Part shown: piece by piece, positions 27,271-37,139 of the stretch | Numbering within the stretch: position 1 is the first letter of the stretch | Layout of the letters: every line of letters begins with the position of its first letter | DNA from: Bacteroidota bacterium | Lineage (GTDB): Bacteria > Bacteroidota > Bacteroidia > Chitinophagales > Chitinophagaceae | Assembly (NCBI GenBank): GCA_005882315.1 | Contig: VBAR01000001.1 | Location: forward strand, 1,065,736-1,129,735 | Length of the DNA: 64,000 nt | Direction of reading: 5' to 3' | The notes under the pieces: generated by a model | Seen by the model: only the letters and a program-made list of their open reading frames with translations | Database searches by the model: none | What the model was told of the DNA's origin: nothing | Program-made: the position numbers and the translations under genes

Positions 27271-27277
27271 AAATGAT

Positions 27278-28600
27278 TTATTGGATCTTTTTGATCTCTC
27301 CTTTTTGCCCGCTGTTAAAGAACCAGGTTTTGATTACTTTACCTGAAGCATCAACCTCAAATTCCAACTGGCGATCTGTATCATCCGAATAAAAGAATTT
27401 TGTTTCCGATTCAGGTTTCAGTTCTATATCAGGAGTACCATCGCGGTGGCGGTATAGCTTTCCATCTTTCTTAATAAGCTCAAGCGTTAAGCCGGCAGAA
27501 TACTTTCCAACATACCTGTCTAAAAGTGCCGGATCAATTTTTACTTCTTTATGTATATAAGGAACTTCAACCGGCAGGTCGAATAAGATATCTGCCATGG
27601 CGATAGCTATAAAATCAGTGTTCATCTCGTTGTTTGAAAATACAACTGTACAGATATCATCATTTACAAACCTGCTTAGGTTGGTTGAAAAACCGGGTAT
27701 GCCTCCATTATGCCAGATACGAAAATGTTTTTCCATCGAGTCAATAATGACACCGTATCCATAATTACTTTTTCCCGGTGTAAACATTTTTTGCTTTGAA
27801 GCATCTGTAAGAACCGCATTACCGTAAAGGGCCCTATCCCATTTATACAGATCATCAAGCGTAGAATACAAAAAGCCAGCGCTGAATGGCCATTCCATAC
27901 TGATATAATCAGCATTGTTTGTTTGTTTTCCTTTCCGGGAATATCCCTTTGCCCTTAATGAAAGCACACTATCCAGTTTATCTACCCCGGAATTCTTCAT
28001 ACCAAGTTTATCTAATATGTTTTGTCGCAGGTAATCATTATAAGATTGGCCGCTGACCTTTTCGATAATACAGCCTAATAAAAAATAACCGGAATTATTA
28101 TAGGTCCATTTTGTACCAGGTGAAAAATTGTAAGGAACTTTTTTAAAATAGGCAATGATCGAATCCTTTGACCAGGGTAGTGTTGCTACTTCCACAAAGT
28201 TTTTCTGATCTGTATAACTTGCAATGCCGGATGTATGATTGAGCAGCATATGAATAGTAACACTATCTCCTTTAGGAAAATCGGGATAGAATTTACTGAG
28301 CTTATCATCCAATGATAATTTTCCTTTTTCCACCAATTGAAGGATACAAGCAGCAGTAAATTGTTTAGTGACTGAGCCGATCCTGAATTTTGCATCCGCG
28401 GTATTAGCAATACTCCATTCCCTGTCTGCAAGACCATATCCTTTTCTCAGTAACACTTTATTTTGTTTCATTACCAGCACAGCACCGCTGAAGCCTTTAA
28501 TATCTGCCTGGGCCTGCATATACTGATCCAGCAATTGCGGATAATTTTTTTGCGCAGCCATTGAAAGCGGCAGCATAAGCAATAGGAAAACCTTTTTCAT
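27278..28600 (-). CDS. Secreted serine hydrolase (class C beta-lactamase fold)
   Basis: A 440-residue protein with a signal peptide (MKKVFLLLMLPLSMAAQ). All three catalytic motifs are present: SVTK in RIGSVTKQFTAA, YNN in TYNNSGYFLLG and HNGG in RIWHNGGIPGFS. A small beta domain follows (about 355-440, PALLDRYVGKYSAG). It should be an active D-peptidase, esterase or amide hydrolase of unknown substrate. It is sandwiched between the penicillin acylase-type gene (41 bases upstream) and MEVH cluster II (seven bases downstream). Confidence 0.9.
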   Translation of the reverse strand: MKKVFLLLMLPLSMAAQKNYPQLLDQYMQAQADIKGFSGAVLVMKQNKVLLRKGYGLADREWSIANTADAKFRIGSVTKQFTAACILQLVEKGKLSLDDKLSKFYPDFPKGDSVTIHMLLNHTSGIASYTDQKNFVEVATLPWSKDSIIAYFKKVPYNFSPGTKWTYNNSGYFLLGCIIEKVSGQSYNDYLRQNILDKLGMKNSGVDKLDSVLSLRAKGYSRKGKQTNNADYISMEWPFSAGFLYSTLDDLYKWDRALYGNAVLTDASKQKMFTPGKSNYGYGVIIDSMEKHFRIWHNGGIPGFSTNLSRFVNDDICTVVFSNNEMNTDFIAIAMADILFDLPVEVPYIHKEVKIDPALLDRYVGKYSAGLTLELIKKDGKLYRHRDGTPDIELKPESETKFFYSDDTDRQLEFEVDASGKVIKTWFFNSGQKGEIKKIQ

Positions 28601-28641
28601 GTTTATTTAAATTTATGTGACGATGAAATCTATTAACTGAA

Positions 28642-30855
28642 TTATTCTCCCGGGTGATAACTTCTTTCAATATGCTTCATTACATCCTCCTTATAAAACA
28701 ATACATCTTTAAAGATCCCTTTACTATACATTTCTCCCTGGTCAAAAAAATGGGGTGAGTTTTCTTTACCGCTATTACCTCCGGCCAGCAATGATTTTGC
28801 TTTTATTTTTTTGCCGAACTCAACAGCGCAAATAAAACTGTTACCGTGTATGCCATATCTTTTTTTAGTATTGGGAAAACTGCGGCTTGAATATGAAGGT
28901 AACATACCCCATGTAGAAGATACAAAACCATCGGGAATACTTGGTTTGCTGTCATCAAATTTGTTATCAATGTCGGAGGAGATGCGCTGAAAACGATTGA
29001 TCTCTCCCCATGGAATTTGCCAGCGGCCAAATTTATTTTGCAGATCATTGATTGTTGCAAGTAACGGTTGTAATAATTCATCGGGCTTTGCATTAGTGGC
29101 AAAATAATTTGCTTTATCTACCTGGTCAGCATTTTCTTTATTGCTGATCTTTATTCTCGCCATTGCAGTTCCAATTTTTTGTCCCCACTCAACGGCAAGT
29201 GTTGTGGCAATTGAATTTTCACCACATCTGTAATCCCAGTTCTTTAAAATAGATACGGGCCCTATAAGCAAAGCATACAATGAATCATTGTATGAAATAT
29301 TTTTTTCAAATGAACTTACTAATGCAGGAACTAATATTTCAAATGCTGAAAGTCTTTTATCATAACCCGCTTTGATCACTTTATCAATATCATACTTATT
29401 TTCTTCGCTTAATACTCTTACAGCATTCACACCACGAAAGTTTTCTCCATCCGGCGCCATATAGGCAGGATAGTTTTCTTTCTTCGGGCTATTGTTACCG
29501 GCAACTGTATAGGGAGTAGAGTTACAATTCTGCAACCAGCCATTTACAGGGTTAATGCTTTGAACCGTTTCGCTGATATTATGATAGCCTTTCCATTCGG
29601 TTGCAGATATACTTCCATCAACAGCTTTGCTCCAGTCATATTTAGTATCTCTTACAGGTATGCGGTTGCCATGCCAGTAAGCAATATTGCCATCTGCATC
29701 TGCATACACGGTATTGTTAGAAATATTTCCTTTTAAATCCAGTGTTTTTTTAAATGCTTCAAAACTTGTTGCTTTTGTCCGCTGCCAGCATTGTATCAAT
29801 CCATTCATAATTCGGTTATCCGCTTTTACACTTATCAATTGTCCGTTTCGTCTTGCCATAATAGGGCCATGATGAGTGAACAGAGCATTAATGATCATTG
29901 TTGTTTTATTTCCATCTCCTTTATTTACTGCTATCGGAATTATTTTTTGAACAACCGGTTTCTGTTTGCCATCATACTCATACACCCAACCATTATCTTT
30001 TTTCGAAACTTTTTCTATATAAGTATCGGCTGCATCTACTGCACTTGAAGTGTGCATCCATCCGCAGTGTTCATTAAAACCCTGGTAAACGAAAAACTGT
30101 CCCCATGTTACAGCGCCATAAGCATTCAAACCTTCTTCACTTACCATATGCACTTCGGGACGGAAATAAAAAGTAACATGTGGGTTAATATATAATATAG
30201 AGTTTCCGGATGCAGTAATTTTTGGTGAAAATGCAAACCCATTTGAACCAGTCACTACTTCTTCTTTTTCTTCCTGGTTCAATGCAGTAAAAGATTCAGG
30301 AGAATATAAACTCTTCAGATCATTCATAGAAATATCTGCTGTACTGATGGCTCCGATGCTTCCATCTGTCCACAGCAAAGGATACCAGGCTTCAAAGTGC
30401 TTTAGCAAGGCCGGCTGAACAGAAGGGTTTTTATACAAGTAATAATTAATACCATCGGCAAAAGCAATACATAATTTTTTTAACCATGCAGGAGCTTTGT
30501 TATAATCTGCTCTGGCTTCTTGTTGGTCAATTACCAATCTTATCAACAGGTCATCATACAAAGAGCTTTCGCCTTTTACTTCTGCCATTCTCCCCAGTTT
30601 TTCAATATAATTCATCTCCACCCGTTTGAAATCATCTTCACATTGTGCATATAGTAAACCAAATACAGCATCTGCGTCTGATTTACCATATATATGCGGT
30701 ATGCCCCAGTTATCACGGATGATGGTTACCTTTTTTACCTGCTTTTCCCAACGGGTAATTTCTTCTTTGGAAAAATCCGCCCGTGCCGGTACGGACGGGG
30801 ATTGTGAGAATATTTGAAGTGGAAAAAAAAGCAGGAGGAAGGTTATTCTTTTCAT
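28642..30855 (-). CDS. Penicillin acylase-family amidase (S45)
   Basis: A 737-residue Ntn hydrolase with a signal peptide (MKRITFLLLFFPLQIFSQ). IIRDNWGIPHIYGKSDADA is the family opening of the alpha chain. The autoproteolytic site is at VVTG-SNGFAFSP, with Ser204 expected as the nucleophile at the new N-terminus of the beta chain. Relatives hydrolyse penicillins, acyl-homoserine lactones or other N-acyl compounds. It is exported to the periplasm. The gene follows MEVH copy 10 by 57 bases and precedes a serine hydrolase. The substrate is open: quorum-signal breakdown or acyl-amino-acid scavenging are both possible. Confidence 0.9.
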   Translation of the reverse strand: MKRITFLLLFFPLQIFSQSPSVPARADFSKEEITRWEKQVKKVTIIRDNWGIPHIYGKSDADAVFGLLYAQCEDDFKRVEMNYIEKLGRMAEVKGESSLYDDLLIRLVIDQQEARADYNKAPAWLKKLCIAFADGINYYLYKNPSVQPALLKHFEAWYPLLWTDGSIGAISTADISMNDLKSLYSPESFTALNQEEKEEVVTGSNGFAFSPKITASGNSILYINPHVTFYFRPEVHMVSEEGLNAYGAVTWGQFFVYQGFNEHCGWMHTSSAVDAADTYIEKVSKKDNGWVYEYDGKQKPVVQKIIPIAVNKGDGNKTTMIINALFTHHGPIMARRNGQLISVKADNRIMNGLIQCWQRTKATSFEAFKKTLDLKGNISNNTVYADADGNIAYWHGNRIPVRDTKYDWSKAVDGSISATEWKGYHNISETVQSINPVNGWLQNCNSTPYTVAGNNSPKKENYPAYMAPDGENFRGVNAVRVLSEENKYDIDKVIKAGYDKRLSAFEILVPALVSSFEKNISYNDSLYALLIGPVSILKNWDYRCGENSIATTLAVEWGQKIGTAMARIKISNKENADQVDKANYFATNAKPDELLQPLLATINDLQNKFGRWQIPWGEINRFQRISSDIDNKFDDSKPSIPDGFVSSTWGMLPSYSSRSFPNTKKRYGIHGNSFICAVEFGKKIKAKSLLAGGNSGKENSPHFFDQGEMYSKGIFKDVLFYKEDVMKHIERSYHPGE

Positions 30856-30912
30856 GAGTCAATTTACAAATTATTACAGGTTATAGTACTTTTTAATGTT
30901 CAACAATCCTTA

Positions 30913-31653
30913 TCATTCCAGGTCATATTCATCCCTGATTATTTCAATTAATCTCGTTGCCCTGCTTTTTGTCCACTGCATCACTGATAAATAATTATTC
31001 AATATATGTTTTCTCGAATACGTACGGTTAGAATACTCTGCAAGTAAGGCGGGGTCATTACTGATCAATGCTGCTCCGTCTTTGATAATAGTAACTGCAC
31101 CAAGCGGACCAATTTCCCGTATAAGATATTTATTGTGAAATAACCTGGCAGATACATCACTCCTGCCTGAAGCAATAAAATCTAAACGGTCACTTATGTT
31201 ATTACACGTTTCTACATATTGCCAATATTTAAGAAGGGAATCGGAAACTATTTTTTTTCTAATAAGTCGCATAGACCCGGAATTTTTAAGCTGGGAAGAT
31301 GTGCTGTTTTCGAATCCAACGTCGACAACTCTTGTGGAGTTTGAGCCAAGTAAATAGATCTTTTTAATAGTATTAGGAGTAAGGAGTTCGTTATTAATTG
31401 TCTCAACCAGGGTGTCTGCAATAGTTTTTTGCTGCACTCCTAATTGATATACGCTTTCGAGCATTGCTGTATCAAGCTGCAGATCTTTCAACAGGCTTAC
31501 CATATATTGCTTCTCCCTGTCTTTCTCAATTTGATGCTCCAATTGATACTCTGCTAAAAAACCACAGAACACAGCAAGGAACAACATGAGAAACTCCCAG
31601 AAATAATGTGTCCATTTTTTTCTTGCTGTATGTGAATGAGCATGTACTTCCAT
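30913..31653 (-). CDS. MEVH family protein, copy 10
   Basis: 246 residues; last gene of cluster III. MEVHAHSHTARKKW start, EHQIEKDREKQYM linker, LLKDLQLDTAML early body. The central motif is STSSQLKNSGSMRLIRKKIV. The second half has no NPP block; instead it carries GRSDVSARLFHNKYL and GAVTIIKDGAALISNDP. The tail is RDEYDLE. Copy 11 ends five bases before its start. Confidence 0.87.
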   Translation of the reverse strand: MEVHAHSHTARKKWTHYFWEFLMLFLAVFCGFLAEYQLEHQIEKDREKQYMVSLLKDLQLDTAMLESVYQLGVQQKTIADTLVETINNELLTPNTIKKIYLLGSNSTRVVDVGFENSTSSQLKNSGSMRLIRKKIVSDSLLKYWQYVETCNNISDRLDFIASGRSDVSARLFHNKYLIREIGPLGAVTIIKDGAALISNDPALLAEYSNRTYSRKHILNNYLSVMQWTKSRATRLIEIIRDEYDLE

Positions 31654-31658
31654 AAATT

Positions 31659-32444
31659 TTATTTCAGTTTATATTCTTTACGCAGTTCTTGTAATAATTT
31701 TTGATTAGCTGTCATATAATCTTTCATCGCCAGTGTCCGTGTTGATACCAGCATTTGTTTATAAAACAATATCATATTTATTACTTCTTTTCTGTCAAAA
31801 GATTCAAGATTTAATATTCCTGCTTTTATGAAAGTGTCACTAGCCCGGTACCTGGCAATAAGATCCATGTTATATCCGTTTTGATCTTGCTTCCTCAATT
31901 CATTCATCCAGCCAAAATCATAGTGTTTTAAATCAAACGGTTTTATAGGATTGGCAAAGAACTGGTATTCCTGGTCGTTTCTGTCACGAACATTGTTGAT
32001 ATAGGTGCTGATCTCACCAAAAAGTTTTTGCAGGTATGCACTTTTAAAATACCTGAGCGAACCCGAACCTTTGAGCTGACTCAGAACCCCATCTTTGGGT
32101 TCAAATGTGTAGCTGGTAATTAAATACATTACAACAGTATAAGCAGGGTAAAACTCTTTTGACAAATTCGTTAATGAACTATCGCGGATATAGCTGACCA
32201 GGTAATCACAATCTTTTTCTTTTCCCAGCCTTCCTTTTATTTTATTAGCAAATACAATAGAGTCGGCATATAGCTCATCATACAATGCTTTGGCATATTC
32301 TTTCTCCCGCTGATGTTCGATGGTATGTTCCAATTGATACTCGGCTAAAAAACCACAGAACACAGCCAGGAATAACATCAGGAACTCCCAGAAATAATGT
32401 GTCCATCTTTTTCTTGCGGTATGAGTGTGAGCATGTACTTCCAT
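31659..32444 (-). CDS. MEVH family protein, copy 11 (261-residue group)
   Basis: 261 residues, exactly the length of copies 16, 17 and 24, with which it shares an aligned body: SSLTNLSKEFYP, a central motif LSQLKGSGSLRYFKSAYLQK (122-140), and a KHYDFGWMNEL block in the second half. Pre-helix is RKRWTHY and linker EHTIEHQREKEYA. The tail is KEYKLK. Closest to copy 24, in cluster V (both have FEPxDGxLSQL). Confidence 0.88.
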   Translation of the reverse strand: MEVHAHTHTARKRWTHYFWEFLMLFLAVFCGFLAEYQLEHTIEHQREKEYAKALYDELYADSIVFANKIKGRLGKEKDCDYLVSYIRDSSLTNLSKEFYPAYTVVMYLITSYTFEPKDGVLSQLKGSGSLRYFKSAYLQKLFGEISTYINNVRDRNDQEYQFFANPIKPFDLKHYDFGWMNELRKQDQNGYNMDLIARYRASDTFIKAGILNLESFDRKEVINMILFYKQMLVSTRTLAMKDYMTANQKLLQELRKEYKLK

Positions 32445-32455
32445 ACGTTTATACT

Positions 32456-33226
32456 TTAGTCAAAAGAATATTCTTTTTTAATTGCTTCAATAAGCCCTTT
32501 TGCCCAGTTTTGAAGGGCGATAGCATTACGGATATAAAATTTAATGGTAGTGGAATAGTAATGATAGTTTAGCGATACGGTGTTTATATCCTTTACATCA
32601 GTAGAAAGCAGAGATGGCTTTACCAAAGGTTTGCTGATAGTTGTTCTTTGGCCATTCGAATTACTTCTAGAGATAATTTTTATATTCATCGTCATTTCCT
32701 GAAAAACATAACTGTCAAACAACCGGGTATTCCCTTTGTGAATTTCATCCATTTTCAAACGCAGCAGGTCTATCTGATTTTCCAGCCACTGAAAGGATGC
32801 ATAATAGGTGCCGATACTATCGAGCAATTCTTTGTCCTTTATATACCGGAGCAAGCCTGCAGTCTTAAGCTGCTCAAAAGACTTTGAGTTGGTATAGTAA
32901 TATCCAAGATTGGCAGTAACAGTTCTGGCGGCAAAATAAATATCCGTAGTGTTTGTAATATCGGAGTGCAGCAATTCGATCAATGAATCGGCCATCTGTG
33001 CACTGTAACTATTACGGTCTGTTACCGAATCAAAAAGAGTGATATCTGATTGAAGATCGGATAACATAGAGTTCAATTGTGTCTTCACTTCTTTTTTGTG
33101 AAGAATGCCTTCCCGGGTGTTTTCAGCATAAAACCCCAATGAAACAGCGAGGAATAACATTAAAAACTCCCAGAAATAATGTGTCCATTTTTTTCTTGCT
33201 GTATGTGAGTGTGCATGTACTTCCAT
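32456..33226 (-). CDS. MEVH family protein, copy 12, divergent linker
   Basis: 256 residues. After the common MEVHAHSHTARKKW start the helix reads FLAVSLGFYAEN, and the usual EH..EH stretch is replaced by TREGILHKKEVKTQL. The central motif is SFEQLKTAGLLRYIKDKELL. The second half is rich in Ile, Ser and Asn (NIKIISRSNSNGQRTT), and the tail is KKEYSFD. It is among the most divergent members but has an intact frame. Confidence 0.86.
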   Translation of the reverse strand: MEVHAHSHTARKKWTHYFWEFLMLFLAVSLGFYAENTREGILHKKEVKTQLNSMLSDLQSDITLFDSVTDRNSYSAQMADSLIELLHSDITNTTDIYFAARTVTANLGYYYTNSKSFEQLKTAGLLRYIKDKELLDSIGTYYASFQWLENQIDLLRLKMDEIHKGNTRLFDSYVFQEMTMNIKIISRSNSNGQRTTISKPLVKPSLLSTDVKDINTVSLNYHYYSTTIKFYIRNAIALQNWAKGLIEAIKKEYSFD

Positions 33227-33234
33227 GGGGGTTA

Positions 33235-33969
33235 TTATTTTAACTTGTATTTTGTTTTGATCAGTTCAATAAGTTGGTTTGCATTTATTTTTCTGTCAGC
33301 AGCTACATTGTTGTTCAGCGACAAGGCACCATAAAAATACCCGGCACTTGTCAGCAGCTCGTTAATAGCAATTTTGTCTTCACTAATCAATGCATCACCG
33401 GTTAAATTCACTTGCTTTTTTTCTTTAATTATTTTCAGCAAAGCTTCACCATCAAAAATTTTTGCCATAGCCTCAGCATAATTATCACTCCATACCATAC
33501 CCACCTCATTGTAAGTATCCAACTCAGATAAAGAGCTATAATAAGAAGAAACTTTTCCGGCCACATCTTTATTCCGTATCAATCTTAAATGGCCAGAGCT
33601 TTTCATCTCTTCATAGGTACGCTTTACCATGGCTATTTGTTTCCATTTAGCAGTAAGTATCCTTGCAGAATAAGCAAGTTTGCTTATATACATTCTCCGG
33701 TCTGGTCTTTTTATTAAAAATGTTAGGGTATCCACCAAATCCCGGACCACTGCATTTCTTGCAGCGTAGTCTGAATAAATTGCTGTGTCGGTTTTCAAAT
33801 CATCGAGCATATTCTGCATATAAATCTTCTCCCTGTCTCTTTCTATTTTATGCTCCAGCTGATACTCTGCCAAAAAACCGCAGAACACAGCAAGGAACAA
33901 CATTAAAAACTCCCAGAAATAATGTGTCCATCTTTTTCTTGCGGTATGAGTGTGAGCATGTACTTCCAT
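33235..33969 (-). CDS. MEVH family protein, copy 13
   Basis: 244 residues, RKRWTHY pre-helix, EHKIERDREKIYM linker. The central motif is TYEEMKSSGHLRLIRNKDV, followed by AGKVSSYYSSLSELD. Body and motif are close to copy 21 in cluster IV (both have REKIY, an IY(S/N)-type early body and VSSYY after the motif). The tail is KTKYKLK, with Thr-Lys in place of Lys-Glu. Confidence 0.87.
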   Translation of the reverse strand: MEVHAHTHTARKRWTHYFWEFLMLFLAVFCGFLAEYQLEHKIERDREKIYMQNMLDDLKTDTAIYSDYAARNAVVRDLVDTLTFLIKRPDRRMYISKLAYSARILTAKWKQIAMVKRTYEEMKSSGHLRLIRNKDVAGKVSSYYSSLSELDTYNEVGMVWSDNYAEAMAKIFDGEALLKIIKEKKQVNLTGDALISEDKIAINELLTSAGYFYGALSLNNNVAADRKINANQLIELIKTKYKLK

Positions 33970-33988
33970 AAATCAATTGTGTTTCCGG

Positions 33989-34780
33989 TTATTTTTTAAA
34001 ATGATATTCTTTATCAATTTCCTGCATCAAAGCAATAGCCGTTTCTCTTGCCCATCGCAGATAAGCATTGTACTCTTTCATGTTGTTTTCATTTATGGCA
34101 ACATCATTATATAAAAGTTTTAGATCGGCAGGATTGTTGTTTAATAGGGTAAGGGGTGGATCACTATTTAAGATCTTATTGTTTCTGCTGATGATTGAAT
34201 CTGGGGTTAGTTCTTTAAATGTTGTTTCTGTTGAAAGCATTTGATCAAAGGGCTCATAATAAAAAAACCTGGCACTGGAGATGCTGAGCCGTTCATTGGA
34301 TCTCCTTAGTTTCTCTTCCTGGTCTTCACAGGCAGATATTTTCCGTTCATAATAATCACTGATTGATGAAGACATTACATCATTTTTAATTAAACGAAAA
34401 CTACCTGAATTTTTTAATTGGGTGATGGCTGTACGGTTGAATACAACTGAATTAAAATCTGAGCATTTTAACCATAATTCATATAGCCGATTGCCATTAA
34501 TTTGCCCGTTTACGGCGTGGCTGATTTCAGCCCTCAATGAATCCAGTTGCTTGCCTATGGTTTCATTATTAACCAGATTTCGATTATAGCGAATGGTATC
34601 ATACTTTAAGTTTTCTACCATATCATACATATACTTTCTGGCTCTTTCCTTTTCTATTTTATGCTCCAACTGGTACTCTGCCAAAAATCCGCAGAACACA
34701 GCAAGGAACAACATCAAAAATTCCCAGAAATAGTGGGTCCATTTTTTTCTTGACGTATGTGTATGTGCATGTACTTCCAT
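33989..34780 (-). CDS. MEVH family protein, copy 14
   Basis: 263 residues. Standard start and helix; linker EHKIEKERARKYM. The central motif is AITQLKNSGSFRLIKNDVMS, followed by SSISDYYERKISACEDQEEK. The second half has a Pro-poor stretch then DPPLTLLNNNP, which may correspond to the NPP block. The tail is DKEYHFKK. It lies 19 bases from copy 13 and 12 from copy 15. Confidence 0.86.
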   Translation of the reverse strand: MEVHAHTHTSRKKWTHYFWEFLMLFLAVFCGFLAEYQLEHKIEKERARKYMYDMVENLKYDTIRYNRNLVNNETIGKQLDSLRAEISHAVNGQINGNRLYELWLKCSDFNSVVFNRTAITQLKNSGSFRLIKNDVMSSSISDYYERKISACEDQEEKLRRSNERLSISSARFFYYEPFDQMLSTETTFKELTPDSIISRNNKILNSDPPLTLLNNNPADLKLLYNDVAINENNMKEYNAYLRWARETAIALMQEIDKEYHFKK

Positions 34781-34792
34781 TCGTTCTAATTT

Positions 34793-35530
34793 TTAAAAAT
34801 GATACTTTTCTGAGAAATAGTTTATCAAGGATTTAGCTCTTTCATTTAGGTCATAGATATTATGATATTGGTTTCTCATTAATTGCTGATACCGCGATAT
34901 AATTGAAAATAACCTGTCTATTTTTGACTGATCCTTGTTATTGATCAAATTGGTTCCCGGGATAAACCTTCTATCACTATTCTGCATAATGCCTTTATAA
35001 TACACATCGTAGTTCAACAATTCAAAATATGCATTACGTAAAAGTGTTTGAATTTCCTGTACCCCTGTTCGTTCCCCCTGTAATTGTTCCCGCAATTCAG
35101 AATCATATTTTGTAATACTGTCTGCATCTTGTTTCGAAATTAATCTTAATGCCCCCGAGCTTTTCAGTTGTTGTAATGTCCTGTCTTCAGTGATAATATC
35201 CGGGAAACCAAAAGACCAAACAAGGATCTCCGAAAGACATTCGTTAAAATCCCCACCTTTTTTAATTATAGTGTAACAATCATAGTTATGGCTGAGCACT
35301 TTCACTTTCTTATCATAAGTTTCGAGGAGTCCCTTGTAAGTGACAGTATCGGATTTTAGGTCGGCAAGAAAACTTCTCAGGTATTCCTTACCTCGCTTAT
35401 GTTCGACTTTGTGTTCCCGGATATTCTCCGCATAAAAGCCAGCAATAACTGCCAGGAATAGCATGAGAAATTCCCAAAAATAATGGGTCCACTTTTTCCG
35501 TGGTGTGTGGGTGTGGCTATGTACTTCCAT
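34793..35530 (-). CDS. MEVH family protein, copy 15
   Basis: 245 residues. The helix is FLAVIAGFYAEN in place of FLAVFCGFLAE, with linker IREHKVEHKRGKEYL. The central motif is DRTLQQLKSSGALRLISKQDA. The C-terminal third is Arg-, Asn- and Tyr-rich (RYQQLMRNQYHNIYDL), and the tail is SEKYHF without the last residue. Two Cys in the early body (NYDCYTI, NECLSE) are unusual. Six bases after copy 16. Confidence 0.86.
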   Translation of the reverse strand: MEVHSHTHTPRKKWTHYFWEFLMLFLAVIAGFYAENIREHKVEHKRGKEYLRSFLADLKSDTVTYKGLLETYDKKVKVLSHNYDCYTIIKKGGDFNECLSEILVWSFGFPDIITEDRTLQQLKSSGALRLISKQDADSITKYDSELREQLQGERTGVQEIQTLLRNAYFELLNYDVYYKGIMQNSDRRFIPGTNLINNKDQSKIDRLFSIISRYQQLMRNQYHNIYDLNERAKSLINYFSEKYHF

Positions 35531-35536
35531 AAAAAA

Positions 35537-36322
35537 TTATTTGAGGTGATATTCTTTCCTTAATTCTCTTAGCAATTCAGTGTTCAGGTCAATATATTTT
35601 TGAAAATGCTGCTGACGTGTGGCCCTAATAGCACTCATTCCGAAAAGACCGAGGACATTGATCGCTGTCTTCCTGTCAAAGTTTTCCATATGACCAAAAT
35701 GGAAAGGAATGGTCTCATCACTTTTTTCATATCTGGCAATTGCATCAATGAATAGTAGTGTACCACCGCTTGTGATCCTTGAATCGAATTCGTAGTCGTA
35801 ATGGCTAATTGTAAAAGGTTGAAGAAATTGCTCCCTGATATTATTTTCAAGTGCCTGGCGATCGTTAATTTGAAGAATAGCTACTGAAAGGTCTCCTATG
35901 AGCTTTTGCAATTCCTGGCTCCTGAAATAACGTAACGACCCGGAGTTTTTAAGTTGTTCAAGCACTATTGTCCTGGCTTCAAAAACTGAAGGTGTCCTGA
36001 AATGGATACCATATAAAAAATGAATAGAAAAAGTTTTGGAAACATTACTGAGGCTGCTATCCTTAAAATATGCCATAAGCCATTTGAGAGAATTTTCCTG
36101 CCGCAGACGATTTTTCACTCTTAAACTGATATTGACCGAATCATCACGGAGTTCATCGTAAAGATTCCTTGCCAGCTCTTTTGCCCGGTCTTTTTCAATC
36201 TTATGTTCCAATTGATACTCTGCTAAAAATCCACAGAACACAGCAAGGAATAACATTAAAAACTCCCAGAAATAATGTGTCCATTTTTTTCGCGGCGTGT
36301 GTGAGTGTGCATGTACTTCCAT
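35537..36322 (-). CDS. MEVH family protein, copy 16 (261-residue group)
   Basis: 261 residues, sister of copy 17 directly upstream: both share EKDRAKELA, SSLSNVSKTF or its equivalent, FRSPSLFE/FRTPSVFE, VLEQLKNSGSLRYFRSQELQ, and a HYDYEFDSR / HYDFDFDTR block. The tail is KEYHLK. The two start codons are 789 bases apart with only three bases between the genes, so a recent tandem duplication is likely. Confidence 0.88.
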   Translation of the reverse strand: MEVHAHSHTPRKKWTHYFWEFLMLFLAVFCGFLAEYQLEHKIEKDRAKELARNLYDELRDDSVNISLRVKNRLRQENSLKWLMAYFKDSSLSNVSKTFSIHFLYGIHFRTPSVFEARTIVLEQLKNSGSLRYFRSQELQKLIGDLSVAILQINDRQALENNIREQFLQPFTISHYDYEFDSRITSGGTLLFIDAIARYEKSDETIPFHFGHMENFDRKTAINVLGLFGMSAIRATRQQHFQKYIDLNTELLRELRKEYHLK

Positions 36323-36325
36323 ATT

Positions 36326-37111
36326 CTAATTTTTTATACGGTATTCTTTTCTCAACTCTTTTAATAATTCAGCATTCAGGTCCATGTATTTTTGAATAAA
36401 CGTTATCCGGGTAGAGCTGATAAGGTTGCTGCCATAAAATGATAGTATACTTCCTATATTCTCTCTGTCCAGCTTATCTATTCCTTTAAACTGGTAAGGA
36501 ATACTATCGCTACTCAATTCATATTTCTCAATTTCAACCAAAATAGATTTATCATTTTCCCTTAACCGGGTATCAAAATCAAAATCATAATGTTTTAGTA
36601 TCAGTGGGTTGATAAGTTCCACTCTATACTGACTTTCCATTTCCTGTCTGTCATAAATATTTTTAATAACAACTGTCAGGTCTCCTATCAACTGTTGCAA
36701 TCTGTTGTTTTTAAAATACCGTAACGAACCTGAATTTTTTAACTGATCAAGAATTACGGTCCGTGGTTCAAACAAAGAAGGACTTCGGAAGTTGATGCCG
36801 TATTCAAAACTCAGTACAAATTCTTTGGGTACGTTTGAAAGGTCGCCGCTTTTGAAGTACTTTATCAGGTACTTCATGCCCTTTTCCAGTTTGATTCGGT
36901 TCTGAACTTTTACTACTGCATTGGCAGAATCGGTTTTCAATTCTTCATAAAAACTTTTTGCCAATTCCTTCGCTCTGTCTTTTTCTATTTTATGTTCCAG
37001 TTGATATTCTGCTAAAAATCCGCAGAACACAGCAAGGAACAACATTAAAAACTCCCAGAAATAATGGATCCATTTTTTTCTTGAAGAGTGTGAATGGTGG
37101 TGTACTTCCAT
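36326..37111 (-). CDS. MEVH family protein, copy 17 (261-residue group)
   Basis: 261 residues; first gene of cluster III. The start is MEVHHHSHSSRKKWIHYFWE, with Ile in place of Thr before the helix. Central motif: ILDQLKNSGSLRYFKNNRLQ. KHYDFDFDTRL marks the group-specific second half. The tail is KEYRIKN, one residue longer than usual. The ATG lies 28 bases after the stop of the dipeptidase gene, so the dipeptidase and cluster III may be co-transcribed. Confidence 0.87.
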   Translation of the reverse strand: MEVHHHSHSSRKKWIHYFWEFLMLFLAVFCGFLAEYQLEHKIEKDRAKELAKSFYEELKTDSANAVVKVQNRIKLEKGMKYLIKYFKSGDLSNVPKEFVLSFEYGINFRSPSLFEPRTVILDQLKNSGSLRYFKNNRLQQLIGDLTVVIKNIYDRQEMESQYRVELINPLILKHYDFDFDTRLRENDKSILVEIEKYELSSDSIPYQFKGIDKLDRENIGSILSFYGSNLISSTRITFIQKYMDLNAELLKELRKEYRIKN

Positions 37112-37139
37112 AAATTATTATTAAATTTCATTTCCCTGG

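Noticed and set aside
33663-33971. Plus-strand open frame of about 100 codons antisense to copy 13, and similar antisense frames over other MEVH starts
   Set aside because: They recur because the conserved 5' coding stretch is open on the opposite strand; no start context and composition unlike real proteins.
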